Shown here: positions 36,862 through 44,522 of the stretch, piece by piece
Position numbering within the stretch: the stretch's first letter is position 1
Layout of the letters: each line of letters begins with the position of its first letter
Assembly (NCBI RefSeq): GCF_900142955.1
Contig: NZ_FRCP01000007.1
Coordinates: forward strand, 62,001 to 126,000
Reading direction: 5' to 3'
Source of the DNA: Anaerosporobacter mobilis DSM 15930
Lineage (GTDB): Bacteria > Bacillota > Clostridia > Lachnospirales > Lachnospiraceae
DNA length: 64,000 bases
Translations under genes and position numbers: made by a program
The notes under the pieces: model-generated
What the model saw: only the letters and a program-made list of their open reading frames with translations
Told to the model about the DNA's origin: nothing
Database searches by the model: none

Positions 36862-37815
36862 CTACATAATCTTCTTCTCATGTAATGTTTCACACATTTT
36901 TTCTAGTATTGCATCTTCATTATCCTCAAACTCACTTTTGTTTAACCAAATAACATCTCTTTCTCTCTTAAACCAAGTTAATTGACGTTTTGCAAAATGT
37001 CTTGTATCTCTCTTTAATACATATATTGCTTCCTCTAAAGTACACTCACCTTCTAGGTAGGCTAGTATCTCCTTATATCCTAATCCTTGCATAGAAACAA
37101 GTTCTTTGCTATACCCCTTTTTATATAAAGAAGTAACTTCATCTAGTAAACCCTGCTCCATCATAATATCAATACGTTTATCAATTCGATCATACAGTAT
37201 ACTCCGATCATGATTTAAAACAAAATATGCAAAGTTATAAGGCGATTCCTTTTGTTTTTGTTCTTCATTATGTTCTGAGATTTTTTTACCTGTTTGATGA
37301 TAATATTCAAGCGCACGAATTACTCGTTTTACATTGTTTTGATGAATTGTTTTGGTAGCCTCTTCATCTACTTCTCTTAATTGTTCATAGAGAAATTCAG
37401 CTCCTTTTTCATCGGCTACTTGTTGCAGGTGCTCACGGTAAGAAGTATCGTCTACTGTTTGTGTAAAATCGATGTCATTGAGGATTGCTTGTATATAGAA
37501 TCCCGTACCGCCTACAAGGATAGGTATCTTTCCTTTTGCATAGATCTCGTTCATATATGTTAATGCTAGTTGTTTGAACTTAACCACATTGAAATCTTCG
37601 TCTGGCATGAATTCATCTATTAGATAATGTTTGACTCCCTGCATATCCGTTGGCATAATCTTTGCAGTACCAATATCCATCTTTTTATATACCTGCATAG
37701 AATCTGCTGATATGATTTCACCGTTAATAGCCTTTGCAAGACGTATGGAAAGTGCAGTTTTACCTACTGCAGTTGGTCCTGTAAGAATGATAAGTGGTTT
37801 ATTTCCCTTGTCCAT
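36862..37815 (-). CDS. miaA: tRNA dimethylallyltransferase
   Basis: 317 residues from the ATG at 37815, with GGAGG seven bases before it; the longer frame begins at TTG. P-loop TGPTAVGKTALS, substrate-binding ISADSMQVYKKMDIGTAK, and the GGTGFYIQA and FAKRQLTWF motifs are all present. It adds an isopentenyl group to A37 of tRNAs reading UNN codons. The usual mutL-miaA-hfq neighbours are absent here. Confidence 0.97.
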   Translation of the reverse strand: MDKGNKPLIILTGPTAVGKTALSIRLAKAINGEIISADSMQVYKKMDIGTAKIMPTDMQGVKHYLIDEFMPDEDFNVVKFKQLALTYMNEIYAKGKIPILVGGTGFYIQAILNDIDFTQTVDDTSYREHLQQVADEKGAEFLYEQLREVDEEATKTIHQNNVKRVIRALEYYHQTGKKISEHNEEQKQKESPYNFAYFVLNHDRSILYDRIDKRIDIMMEQGLLDEVTSLYKKGYSKELVSMQGLGYKEILAYLEGECTLEEAIYVLKRDTRHFAKRQLTWFKRERDVIWLNKSEFEDNEDAILEKMCETLHEKKIM

Positions 37816-38227
37816 ATGCACCTCCAATAATATTTCTATCCTTATTTATGGTAGTGTATCATACAATTAGCTAATTTTCAAACACAATAGGTACAATTTC
37901 ATGCATGATACTCCCATTCATTAGTTTGTTACATTTCAATTAACTATTCGTCAATTTCTTGACTTACCTAATAAAACATGCTATATTTGACGAAGATTGC
38001 AACTTTTCGCGAATTGGATAATTCAAAAGATTTAGCAATTGTACTTATATTTTGTGTTACAACTATGCTACTACTTTCATATACTAATAGTATAGATTGT
38101 TTAATTAGAATAATTAGAGGGGGGATCCATAGACACATAATTCTATATAATAATAGCCCAAATATGAATGTAATATCTGACAGAAATGTCTTCAATTAGT
38201 GTTATAGTTTCTATTCTATCCTAATTT
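37816..38227. other. Intergenic region with a weak miaA promoter candidate
   Basis: This 412-bp stretch holds no gene that I can support. For miaA a possible promoter is TTGAAA (37881-37876), 17 bases, TACACT (37858-37853) on the minus strand. Short frames on both strands over 37968-38199 lack ribosome binding sites and overlap each other. A GAGGGGGGATCC tract at about 38117-38128 is unusual for the local base composition but I cannot assign it. Confidence 0.4.
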
Positions 38228-38395
38228 GATAAAATTAGCGCCATGTACCTTTGTCTGGGCGGAAAAAGCAAAGGGTAACGAGGTAAAAGGTGTTCGAAAC
38301 TTCGGCGGGGACCTTTTCGTATTCTTGGATGCGTAATATATCTTTAAATACCTGAGTAATCAGGGAACAAAGAGGTATAACCAAGCTGTTATTTT
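38228..38395 (+). ncRNA. glmS ribozyme/riboswitch
   Basis: The core is recognisable: TTAGCGCC (cleavage just before G at 38238), then GGGCGGAAAAAGC, GGGTAACGAGG, GTTCGAAACTTCGGCGGGGA and, at the 3' end, a CCTGAG/CAGG helix with GAACAAAGAG. It lies in the 5' leader of glmS, about 300 nt before the start codon. The RNA self-cleaves when glucosamine-6-phosphate binds, which lowers glmS mRNA and closes a feedback loop on amino-sugar synthesis. Ends of the call are approximate. Confidence 0.95.
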
Positions 38396-38693
38396 TGTTG
38401 TCTTTTTTAGACTATTTCTTAGATTCCTATATAAATTCCCTAATTCAAGAATTAAATCTTGTCTTATGACTTTTATGTACTGAATCAAAGCAATCGTCTT
38501 ACTTAAATTCTGCAAAAATACCTATTTTGATTATTATTGTTTAGGTAATTGGAAACTTTTTGTAATGATGACAAACATATCCATGTGTATTAGTGCGTTG
38601 TAATAGGCTACCCCAAAACACAGATATGATGTTGACATGGAAAAGAATTTCGCAATTGACCCATATTAATTGTTATATAAAGGAGAATGAATT

Positions 38694-40514
38694 ATGTGCG
38701 GAATTATTGGTTTTACTGGAAATCTTGATGCTACAGAAGTAATGTTAAATGGTCTTAGTGAATTAGAATATAGAGGATATGATAGCGCTGGTATCGCTTT
38801 CTTTCAAAATGATGCCATTCGCACGATTAAAACAACTGGTAAAGTTTCCAATCTTATTGAAAAAGTTGTTTCTTCAGTAGATAAAGATACAACTTGTGGA
38901 ATTGGTCATACTAGATGGGCAACACATGGTGGAGTATCAGATACTAACTGCCATCCACATACCTTTGGTAAGGTTACTTTAATCCATAATGGTATTATTG
39001 AAAATTATCATGAGTTAGAGAAAGAATTTGCCAAAGAAAGCAAGTTCCCTGTATCTCAAACTGATTCTGAAATTGCTGCTATGGTTATTGACAGTCTATA
39101 TACTGGAGATGCATACGAAGCCCTCCGTAAAGCTTCTGATATTCTCGATGGAGCATATGGTTTTTGTATACTTTTTCATGATCAACCAGGTGTTATCTAT
39201 GCAATTCGTAATGGTAGTCCTCTTGTAGCTTGTCAATCTGAGCAAGGTTCTATCATTGCTTCTGACATGGTAGCATTAATCAAATACTCAAAAGATTACT
39301 TCGTATTACCGGAACATCATATTGCTAAATTAGATGGTTCTCAAATTGAAGTTACTGCGCTAGATGGCACTGTAGTTGAGCCAAAAATCTTGCATGTAGA
39401 CTGGGATATTACGTCTGCTAAAAAAGGTGGATATCCTCACTATATGTTAAAAGAGATTCACGAACAACCAGATGCTTTACACAATACAATTACTCCTCGT
39501 GTAAAGAACGGAATGTTAGATTTTAAAGAAGATGGAATCGCCGACGATGTATTCACAGATATTAATCGTGTAATAATTATTGGCTGCGGTACTGCTATGC
39601 ATGCTGGTCTTATTGGTAAAGTAATGTTTGAAAAATTATTACGCATACCAGTAACCGTTGAAATTGCATCAGAATTCCGTTATAACGATCCAATTCTTGA
39701 TAAGAATACGTTAGTAATTACCATTTCTCAATCTGGAGAAACTGCTGATACTCTTGCTGCTCTTCGATTATCAAAAGAAGCTGGTTGTAAAACACTATCA
39801 ATAGTTAATGTAAAAGGTTCTTCTATTGCTCGCGAAAGTGATTATGTTTTCTATACACACGCAGGTCCAGAAATAGCAGTTGCTAGCACAAAGGCATATA
39901 TGGTTCAATTATCTAGTATCTATATGATTGCTTTCAAATTTGCTATGCTCCGAGGAACAATTAGCAAAGAAACTTGTGAAGATTACTTAAAACAACTACA
40001 AGACACTATTAATGCGGTTGCCACTACGATCGACTTAGATAAACAAATTGAAAAAATCAGTGAGTGCCTTACAAGTGTAGAAGATCTATTCTTCATTGGA
40101 AGAGGTCTTGATTATCCTTTATCATGTGAAGGTTCTATCAAATTAAAAGAAATTAGTTATATCCATTCCGAAGCATATGCAGCTGGTGAGTTAAAGCATG
40201 GTACGCTATCACTTGTAACAGATGATGTACCAGTTATTGCACTAGCAACACAAGAAAAAGTTTATTCTAAGATGATTTCAAACATTCGTGAAGTACGTGC
40301 AAGAGGTGCTATGGTTATACTAATTACCAATGGCGAAATGCCAGTTGATGATGATCTATGTGCTCACCATATCGTTCTACCTAAAACTGACGATCAATTT
40401 GCTCCTTTCACCGCAGCTGTTGTTTTACAACTAATTGCTTATTACACATCTGTTCATCGTGGACTTAATGTAGACCAACCAAGAAATCTTGCAAAATCTG
40501 TAACTGTAGAATAA
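38694..40514 (+). CDS. glmS: Glutamine-fructose-6-phosphate aminotransferase
   Basis: 606 residues. The glutaminase domain begins MCGIIGFTGN with nucleophile Cys2 intact, and GIGHTRWATHG follows. Two SIS domains bind sugar: IIGCGTAMHAGLIGK, TISQSGETADTLAA and the C-terminal QPRNLAKSVTVE. It makes glucosamine-6-phosphate from fructose-6-phosphate and glutamine for wall synthesis. Start ATG follows AAAGGAG. Its mRNA carries the ribozyme just described. Confidence 0.98.
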   Translation: MCGIIGFTGNLDATEVMLNGLSELEYRGYDSAGIAFFQNDAIRTIKTTGKVSNLIEKVVSSVDKDTTCGIGHTRWATHGGVSDTNCHPHTFGKVTLIHNGIIENYHELEKEFAKESKFPVSQTDSEIAAMVIDSLYTGDAYEALRKASDILDGAYGFCILFHDQPGVIYAIRNGSPLVACQSEQGSIIASDMVALIKYSKDYFVLPEHHIAKLDGSQIEVTALDGTVVEPKILHVDWDITSAKKGGYPHYMLKEIHEQPDALHNTITPRVKNGMLDFKEDGIADDVFTDINRVIIIGCGTAMHAGLIGKVMFEKLLRIPVTVEIASEFRYNDPILDKNTLVITISQSGETADTLAALRLSKEAGCKTLSIVNVKGSSIARESDYVFYTHAGPEIAVASTKAYMVQLSSIYMIAFKFAMLRGTISKETCEDYLKQLQDTINAVATTIDLDKQIEKISECLTSVEDLFFIGRGLDYPLSCEGSIKLKEISYIHSEAYAAGELKHGTLSLVTDDVPVIALATQEKVYSKMISNIREVRARGAMVILITNGEMPVDDDLCAHHIVLPKTDDQFAPFTAAVVLQLIAYYTSVHRGLNVDQPRNLAKSVTVE

Positions 40515-40532
40515 TTAAATATAGATGTTTTT

Positions 40533-40575
40533 AAGAGTAGAGGAAAATAGAATTTGATTTTCCTCTACTCTTTTT
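40533..40575 (+). terminator. Terminator of glmS
   Basis: AAGAGTAGAGGAAAAT pairs with the ATTTTCCTCTACTCTT arm and is followed by TTT, starting 18 bases after the stop codon. Strong 15-16 bp stem. Confidence 0.92.
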
Positions 40576-40780
40576 CTAATCTACGTCCAGTGTATGAAAT
40601 TAAGTCACATAATTGAAGTCCTAAAAGAAATCAACGTTATATAAGTAAAGCTAATATGTTTTATGATTTATTAGTATATTCTTATATAAGCATTGTTTTT
40701 AGTAGTTATTTTTAATAGAATAAGATGGTAATCGAAAAACATTATGTTATTAAGACTATTAATTACTAACAACATTATAT

Positions 40781-40852
40781 ACTCAAACTTCACACATAAA
40801 AAACTTATAGCAGTTAGCTACATTTTGAAATCTTCAAGTGCGAAGTTTAAGT
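40781..40852. repeat. Short derivative of family 1 repeat
   Basis: 72 bp from ACTCAAACTTCACACATAAA to GTGCGAAGTTTAAGT. The ends are the family 1 termini, and ATAGCAGTTAGCTAC matches the inner right arm; the middle about 125 bp are missing. It sits 11 bases before the ribosome binding site of the PurF-like gene, so it is transcribed as part of that leader. In the rest of the 363-bp gap (40515-40877), TTGTTT/17/TAGAAT at 40693-40721 is a possible promoter. Confidence 0.75.
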
Positions 40853-40877
40853 CATATATTAATAATCGGAGGTTATT

Positions 40878-42284
40878 ATGGGCGGATTTTTTGGCGTTGC
40901 ATCAAAATCAGATTGTGTGTTTGATCTATTCTTCGGAACAGATTATCACTCTCACCTTGGAACAAGAAGAGGCGGTATGGCGGTATACGGCGAGAAAGGA
41001 TTTGACCGTGCAATTCATAACATCGAGAATTCACCTTTTCGAACTAAGTTTGAGAAAGATGTGAATTCGATGAAAGGTAACCTTGGTATCGGATGTATAT
41101 CTGATTATGAACCACAACCGTTAATTGTACGTTCCCATCACGGTACATATGCAATTACTACGATAGGAAAAATTAATAATACAGAAGAAATCATAAAGCG
41201 TGTCTTTGCTACAGGACATTCACATTTCTTAGAAATGAGTGGTGGTGATATTAATCCTACTGAACTAGTAGCCGCTCTAATTAATCAAAAAGAACATCTT
41301 GTTGACGGTATTCAATATGCGCAAGAATTAATAGAAGGATCTATGACACTAATGATAATGACTCCAAAAGGAATCTTTGCAGCTAGAGATCGATACGGTA
41401 GAACTCCAATATCGATTGGCAAGAAGGCTGATTCCTTCTGTGCTTCATTTGAAAGTTTTGCATATCTTAACCTAGGTTATACAGAATATAAGGAATTAGG
41501 ACCTGGTGAAATTGTAGTTCTTACCCCTGAAGGTGTGCAGACATTACGTCAACCAGGTAAAGATATGAAAATCTGTACATTCTTATGGATATATTATGGA
41601 TATCCTTCTTCCTCCTATGAAGGAATCAGTGTAGAGAAGATGCGTTATAATTGTGGAGAAAAACTTGCTAGTCGCGATAATGTTAAACCAGATATCGTTG
41701 CTGGTGTACCTGATTCTGGTACTGCTCATGCAATTGGTTATGCCAATGCATCGGGTATTCCATTCTCAAGACCTTTTATTAAATACACTCCAACTTGGCC
41801 ACGTTCTTTCATGCCTACCATTCAAAGCAAACGTAATTTAATTGCTAAGATGAAACTAATACCTGTGCATGATTTGATTCAAAACCAAAGCTTACTTTTA
41901 ATTGATGATTCCATTGTTCGAGGAACTCAACTTAGAGAAACTACTGAATTCTTATATCAAAGTGGTGCCAAGGAAGTTCATATTCGACCAGCTTGTCCTC
42001 CTCTATTATACGGTTGTAAATATCTTAACTTCTCTCGTTCCACTTCAGAGATGGATTTAATTACACGTAGGATTATAGCTAAGAACGAAGGAGATACTGT
42101 AGAGAAGAAGACACTTGAAGAATATGCGAATCCAGAATCAGATCGTTACCAATCTATGCTTGATGAGATCCGTAATCAGCTTAACTTTACTTCTCTAAGA
42201 TATCATCGCCTTGACGATATGATTGAGTCTGTTGGTATTGAACCATGTAAGTTATGTACGTATTGTTGGAACGGACAAGAATAA
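40878..42284 (+). CDS. PurF-like amidophosphoribosyltransferase lacking Cys2
   Basis: 468 residues starting MGGFFGVASKSDCVFDLFFG behind CGGAGG. In PurF and all class II glutaminases the residue after Met (or after a propeptide) is the nucleophilic Cys; here codon 2 is GGC, Gly. The PRPP loop LLLIDDSIVRGTQL is intact, as are four cysteines placed like the 4Fe-4S ligands of Bacillus PurF (KICTFLW, CPPLLYGC, EPCKLCTYC). It probably keeps phosphoribosyl transfer with free ammonia, or has a regulatory role. It is not beside other pur genes. A true PurF elsewhere in the genome is expected. Confidence 0.88.
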   Translation: MGGFFGVASKSDCVFDLFFGTDYHSHLGTRRGGMAVYGEKGFDRAIHNIENSPFRTKFEKDVNSMKGNLGIGCISDYEPQPLIVRSHHGTYAITTIGKINNTEEIIKRVFATGHSHFLEMSGGDINPTELVAALINQKEHLVDGIQYAQELIEGSMTLMIMTPKGIFAARDRYGRTPISIGKKADSFCASFESFAYLNLGYTEYKELGPGEIVVLTPEGVQTLRQPGKDMKICTFLWIYYGYPSSSYEGISVEKMRYNCGEKLASRDNVKPDIVAGVPDSGTAHAIGYANASGIPFSRPFIKYTPTWPRSFMPTIQSKRNLIAKMKLIPVHDLIQNQSLLLIDDSIVRGTQLRETTEFLYQSGAKEVHIRPACPPLLYGCKYLNFSRSTSEMDLITRRIIAKNEGDTVEKKTLEEYANPESDRYQSMLDEIRNQLNFTSLRYHRLDDMIESVGIEPCKLCTYCWNGQE

Positions 42285-42287
42285 AAC

Positions 42288-42337
42288 AAAGCATTTGTCA
42301 ACCATTGTTAATATAGGTTGACAAATGCTTTATTTTA
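42288..42337. terminator. Terminator after the PurF-like gene
   Basis: AAAGCATTTGTCAACC pairs with GGTTGACAAATGCTTT and is followed by ATTTTATT on the plus strand. Its reverse can also serve the minus-strand remnant that ends at 42338. Confidence 0.9.
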
Positions 42338-42723
42338 TTAGCCAAATCCATAGATTTTTCTTGATAATTTATATCCCATAATAATAATTTTACGTCCTGA
42401 TTCGCCCGGTAATTTCATTGATTTCGCAATTAATAAGGAATTAACTTCTTTATAAAGATCCTTATCATAATTTTTCAAATAATCCCATAGCGCTTGTTTT
42501 TTCTCTAAATTCTCTTCTGAACCCTGATTTAATTAGGAAAACAGAACTAATGGTCATCATCATAGCTAAATATTTAACCATATAATTTCTTAATTTTCTA
42601 TCTCTAATTTTTAGAATATCATAACATTCTACCATGAATTTTGTTACTCGTATCTGTTGATCAATTCTGCTAATCATTACCTTTTCATTGACAGACTGGT
42701 CATCTCTACCAATAAAAAATTAC
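42338..42723 (-). pseudogene. Frameshifted C-terminal remnant of a glycosyltransferase family 2 gene
   Basis: On the minus strand one frame reads FFIGRDDQSVNEKVMISRID, then continues through DQQIRVTKFMVECYDILKI to FLIKSG. The next frame picks up with GSEENLEKKQALWDYLKNYD and ends KLPGESGRKIIIMGYKLSRK plus IYGFG and a stop at 42338. The two halves match the C-terminus of Lachnospiraceae GT2 proteins as I know them and join if one G is removed from the GGG near 42525. The catalytic N-terminal part is absent upstream, where the frame meets a stop. It is therefore a dead gene fragment. Confidence 0.75.
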
Positions 42724-42911
42724 CTAACGTTAAAATTTAGTTACTCTTACTAACACAGCCATGATAGCATACGGGAATAACTTGTTATGTATTTTGGCAC
42801 ATCTTGCAATTTTCATGGCACATATTGTACACCATGTAATAAATATAATATTTTCTACAATAGTTTTTGTGCAACTTTAAATTCACTCGTTAATATGACA
42901 TAAGAAAACTA

Positions 42912-42942
42912 ATGTCAACCAAAATCATATAATGGTTGACAT
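42912..42942. promoter_or_regulatory. Upstream BirA-like palindrome of bioY
   Basis: ATGTCAACC, 13 bases, GGTTGACAT: a perfect 9-bp inverted repeat. It resembles the biotin operator half site TGTTAACC with one T-to-C change. Its right half contains the -35 box of the bioY promoter, so bound protein would block RNA polymerase. Confidence 0.55.
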
Positions 42943-42964
42943 ATACACACCAAGCAACTATACT
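42936..42964 (+). promoter_or_regulatory. bioY promoter
   Basis: TTGACA, a 17-base spacer and TATACT (-10 at 42959-42964). The -35 is perfect and the spacing ideal. It lies between two palindromes. Confidence 0.85.
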
Positions 42965-42965
42965 A

Positions 42966-42997
42966 ATGTTAACTCACGTGTGTATTAAGTTAACAAT
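42966..42997. promoter_or_regulatory. BirA biotin operator
   Basis: ATGTTAAC, 15 bases, GTTAACAAT. This matches the Firmicutes biotin repressor consensus (TTGTTAAC, 14-16, GTTAACAA). It starts two bases after the -10 box, so BirA with biotinyl-AMP should shut off bioY. Confidence 0.85.
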
Positions 42998-43022
42998 AAG
43001 AAATATAGGGAGGATATCTACT

Positions 43023-43568
43023 ATGAATATGAAAACCAAAGTTTTAACTACAAGTGCAATGTTTGTTGCTCTTACTGCAATTTGCTCACAGATACAGATT
43101 CCACTACCAATGGTTCCAATTAATCTTGCTTTGTTTGCTATCTATCTAGCTGGCACTATACTTGGTCCTAAGTATGGTACATTATCAATTCTTACTTACG
43201 TGTTATTAGGGGGACTTGGTGCTCCGATCTTTGCTGGATTATCCGGTGGTTTTGGTAAAATCACAGGCCCAACCGGTGGTTATATTATAGGATATATAGT
43301 AGCCACATTAATTGTAGGACTTATCACTAAGAAGTGCGGTTATAGTTGGTGGACCCTAGTAATCGCTATGATAGTTGGCTTAACTGCTTGTTACATTATA
43401 GGAACAACATGGTTTATGTACATAACAGGTAATTCACTAGCAGCATCTATGACCTATTGCGTTATTCCTTTCTTACCAGGTGATGTCGTTAAGATCATTC
43501 TAGCAACAGCATTAACGATTCGATTACGACTATCATTACCGGACTTAATGCGTGCGGAGGCAATATAA
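43023..43568 (+). CDS. bioY: Biotin transporter BioY
   Basis: 181 residues from the ATG at 43023 (MNMKTKVLTTSAMFVALTAI), chosen because GGGAGG lies just before it and the longer frame would begin inside the promoter. Six membrane helices. Family motifs: MVPINLALFAIYLAGTILGP and GPTGGYIIGYIVA. BioY is the S-component of the energy-coupling-factor biotin importer. The T and A components are not here and are probably shared. The gene overlaps the next start by one base. Confidence 0.95.
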   Translation: MNMKTKVLTTSAMFVALTAICSQIQIPLPMVPINLALFAIYLAGTILGPKYGTLSILTYVLLGGLGAPIFAGLSGGFGKITGPTGGYIIGYIVATLIVGLITKKCGYSWWTLVIAMIVGLTACYIIGTTWFMYITGNSLAASMTYCVIPFLPGDVVKIILATALTIRLRLSLPDLMRAEAI

Positions 43569-43942
43569 TGAAAACACTTCTACGTCCACACCACGGGCTT
43601 TGTATTCAATTCTATGAAGGAAAAGGATATAATGAAGAATTTACGAAAAAGATGGATGCATTGATTAATCAAATACAACGAAACCCCAGGATGGTAATTC
43701 AATTACATACAGCTGTGGATGAATTATGTAATTCCTGTCCTAACAATATAGATTCCGAATGTATATCCTATGAGAAAGTAAAGCGATTTGATGAAAAAGT
43801 ACTGTCCTATTGTGATCTAAACTCCGGACAGGTGCTAAGCATGCAAGAGTTTTTACAGTTAGTAAAAGATATGATAATAGAGAAGGATCTTCAACCCTCC
43901 ATATGTAGTGATTGTGAATGGTATTCGATTTGTATCAAATAA
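43568..43942 (+). CDS. DUF1284 protein
   Basis: 124 residues starting at the TAATG junction with bioY, so translation is coupled. LRPHHGLCIQFYEGKGY at the N-terminus and cysteine pairs (LCNSCPNN, CSDCEWYSICIK) match DUF1284, proposed to bind an iron-sulphur cluster. It is read from the biotin-regulated promoter, which suggests a biotin-related role. This is inference from position only. Confidence 0.85.
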   Translation: MKTLLRPHHGLCIQFYEGKGYNEEFTKKMDALINQIQRNPRMVIQLHTAVDELCNSCPNNIDSECISYEKVKRFDEKVLSYCDLNSGQVLSMQEFLQLVKDMIIEKDLQPSICSDCEWYSICIK

Positions 43943-43948
43943 GTTGCG

Positions 43949-44080
43949 GGCCAGAGTGTCAAAAGCCTCTCCCAAGCGAGAGCGTGTTGCGAGTGAACTA
44001 TGTTTGACATAACATGCTCACACATAAATCTGTGTAAATTAACGAAATCAAAGTTAATATTAGCTTTTGACACCCTAACC
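43949..44080. repeat. MITE-like family 2 element
   Basis: 132 bp with 18-bp imperfect terminal inverted repeats: GGCCAGAGTGTCAAAAGC at the left and GCTTTTGACACCCTAACC at the right. The inside contains TGAACTATGTTTGACATAACATG and carries no gene (quoted in part: GAACTATGTTTGACAT). It begins 6 bases after the DUF1284 stop. A diverged copy is at 14655-14760 and a fragment near 57713-57730. Confidence 0.7.
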
Positions 44081-44224
44081 AGTATGTATATAGCGAAGTT
44101 CAATAGCTATATAACAACAACGTAAAATTCAGATTAATAATAAACTATCTTGTATTTTCTGGTTTTTAAGGATAGAATATCTATATATTCATAAACACAA
44201 ACAGAACATAGTGGAGGTAGCAAT

Positions 44225-44443
44225 ATGAAACAATGTATTACAGAATTCTTAAATCGTTCTTGGACAAAAGAAGAAAAATTCCTCGTTATTCTCTCTGCAA
44301 CATTAGTAGGGATAGTTGCTGGATTTATCTTCTCTCCATTCCAAAAAGGAATCAGTGTATTTAGTCACAATGGTTCAAATAATTCGAACAATGGAAATCC
44401 TCAAGATCCTACCATAGAAGAAGAGGTTTGTGAGGAGCAATAA
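44225..44443 (+). CDS. Small single-span membrane protein, hypothetical
   Basis: 72 residues. ATG follows GTGGAGGTAGCAAT. A short basic and acidic N-terminus (NRSWTKEEK) leads into one membrane helix (FLVILSATLVGIVAGFIFSP) and a polar Asn/Ser/Gly/acidic tail. No family recognised. A strong terminator follows, so it is a complete single-gene unit. Confidence 0.7.
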   Translation: MKQCITEFLNRSWTKEEKFLVILSATLVGIVAGFIFSPFQKGISVFSHNGSNNSNNGNPQDPTIEEEVCEEQ

Positions 44444-44456
44444 TAATCTACTTCAT

Positions 44457-44513
44457 AAAGGACTGTTTATCAAGATTCTTATAACTATAAGGTATCTATA
44501 AACAGTCCTTTGC
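44457..44513 (+). terminator. Terminator of the small membrane protein gene
   Basis: AAAGGACTGTTTAT pairs with ATAAACAGTCCTTT, and TTCTGTT-type T-rich sequence lies beyond. It is placed between convergent genes and may also serve the deacetylase gene ending at 44523. Confidence 0.85.
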
Positions 44514-44522
44514 TTTTCTGTT

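Noticed and set aside
37968..38199. Overlapping short frames on both strands
   Set aside because: Neither has a ribosome binding site or protein-like composition, and they mirror each other.
40744..41064. 106-codon plus-strand frame before the PurF-like gene
   Set aside because: It runs through a repeat element and then out of frame into the PurF-like gene; no start signal.
42936..43022. N-terminal extension of bioY
   Set aside because: It would begin in the -35 box and cross the BirA operator; the ATG at 43023 has GGGAGG.
44457..44513. Mobile element end at the AAAGGACTG inverted repeat
   Set aside because: It is a simple hairpin after a gene with no second copy; better read as a terminator.
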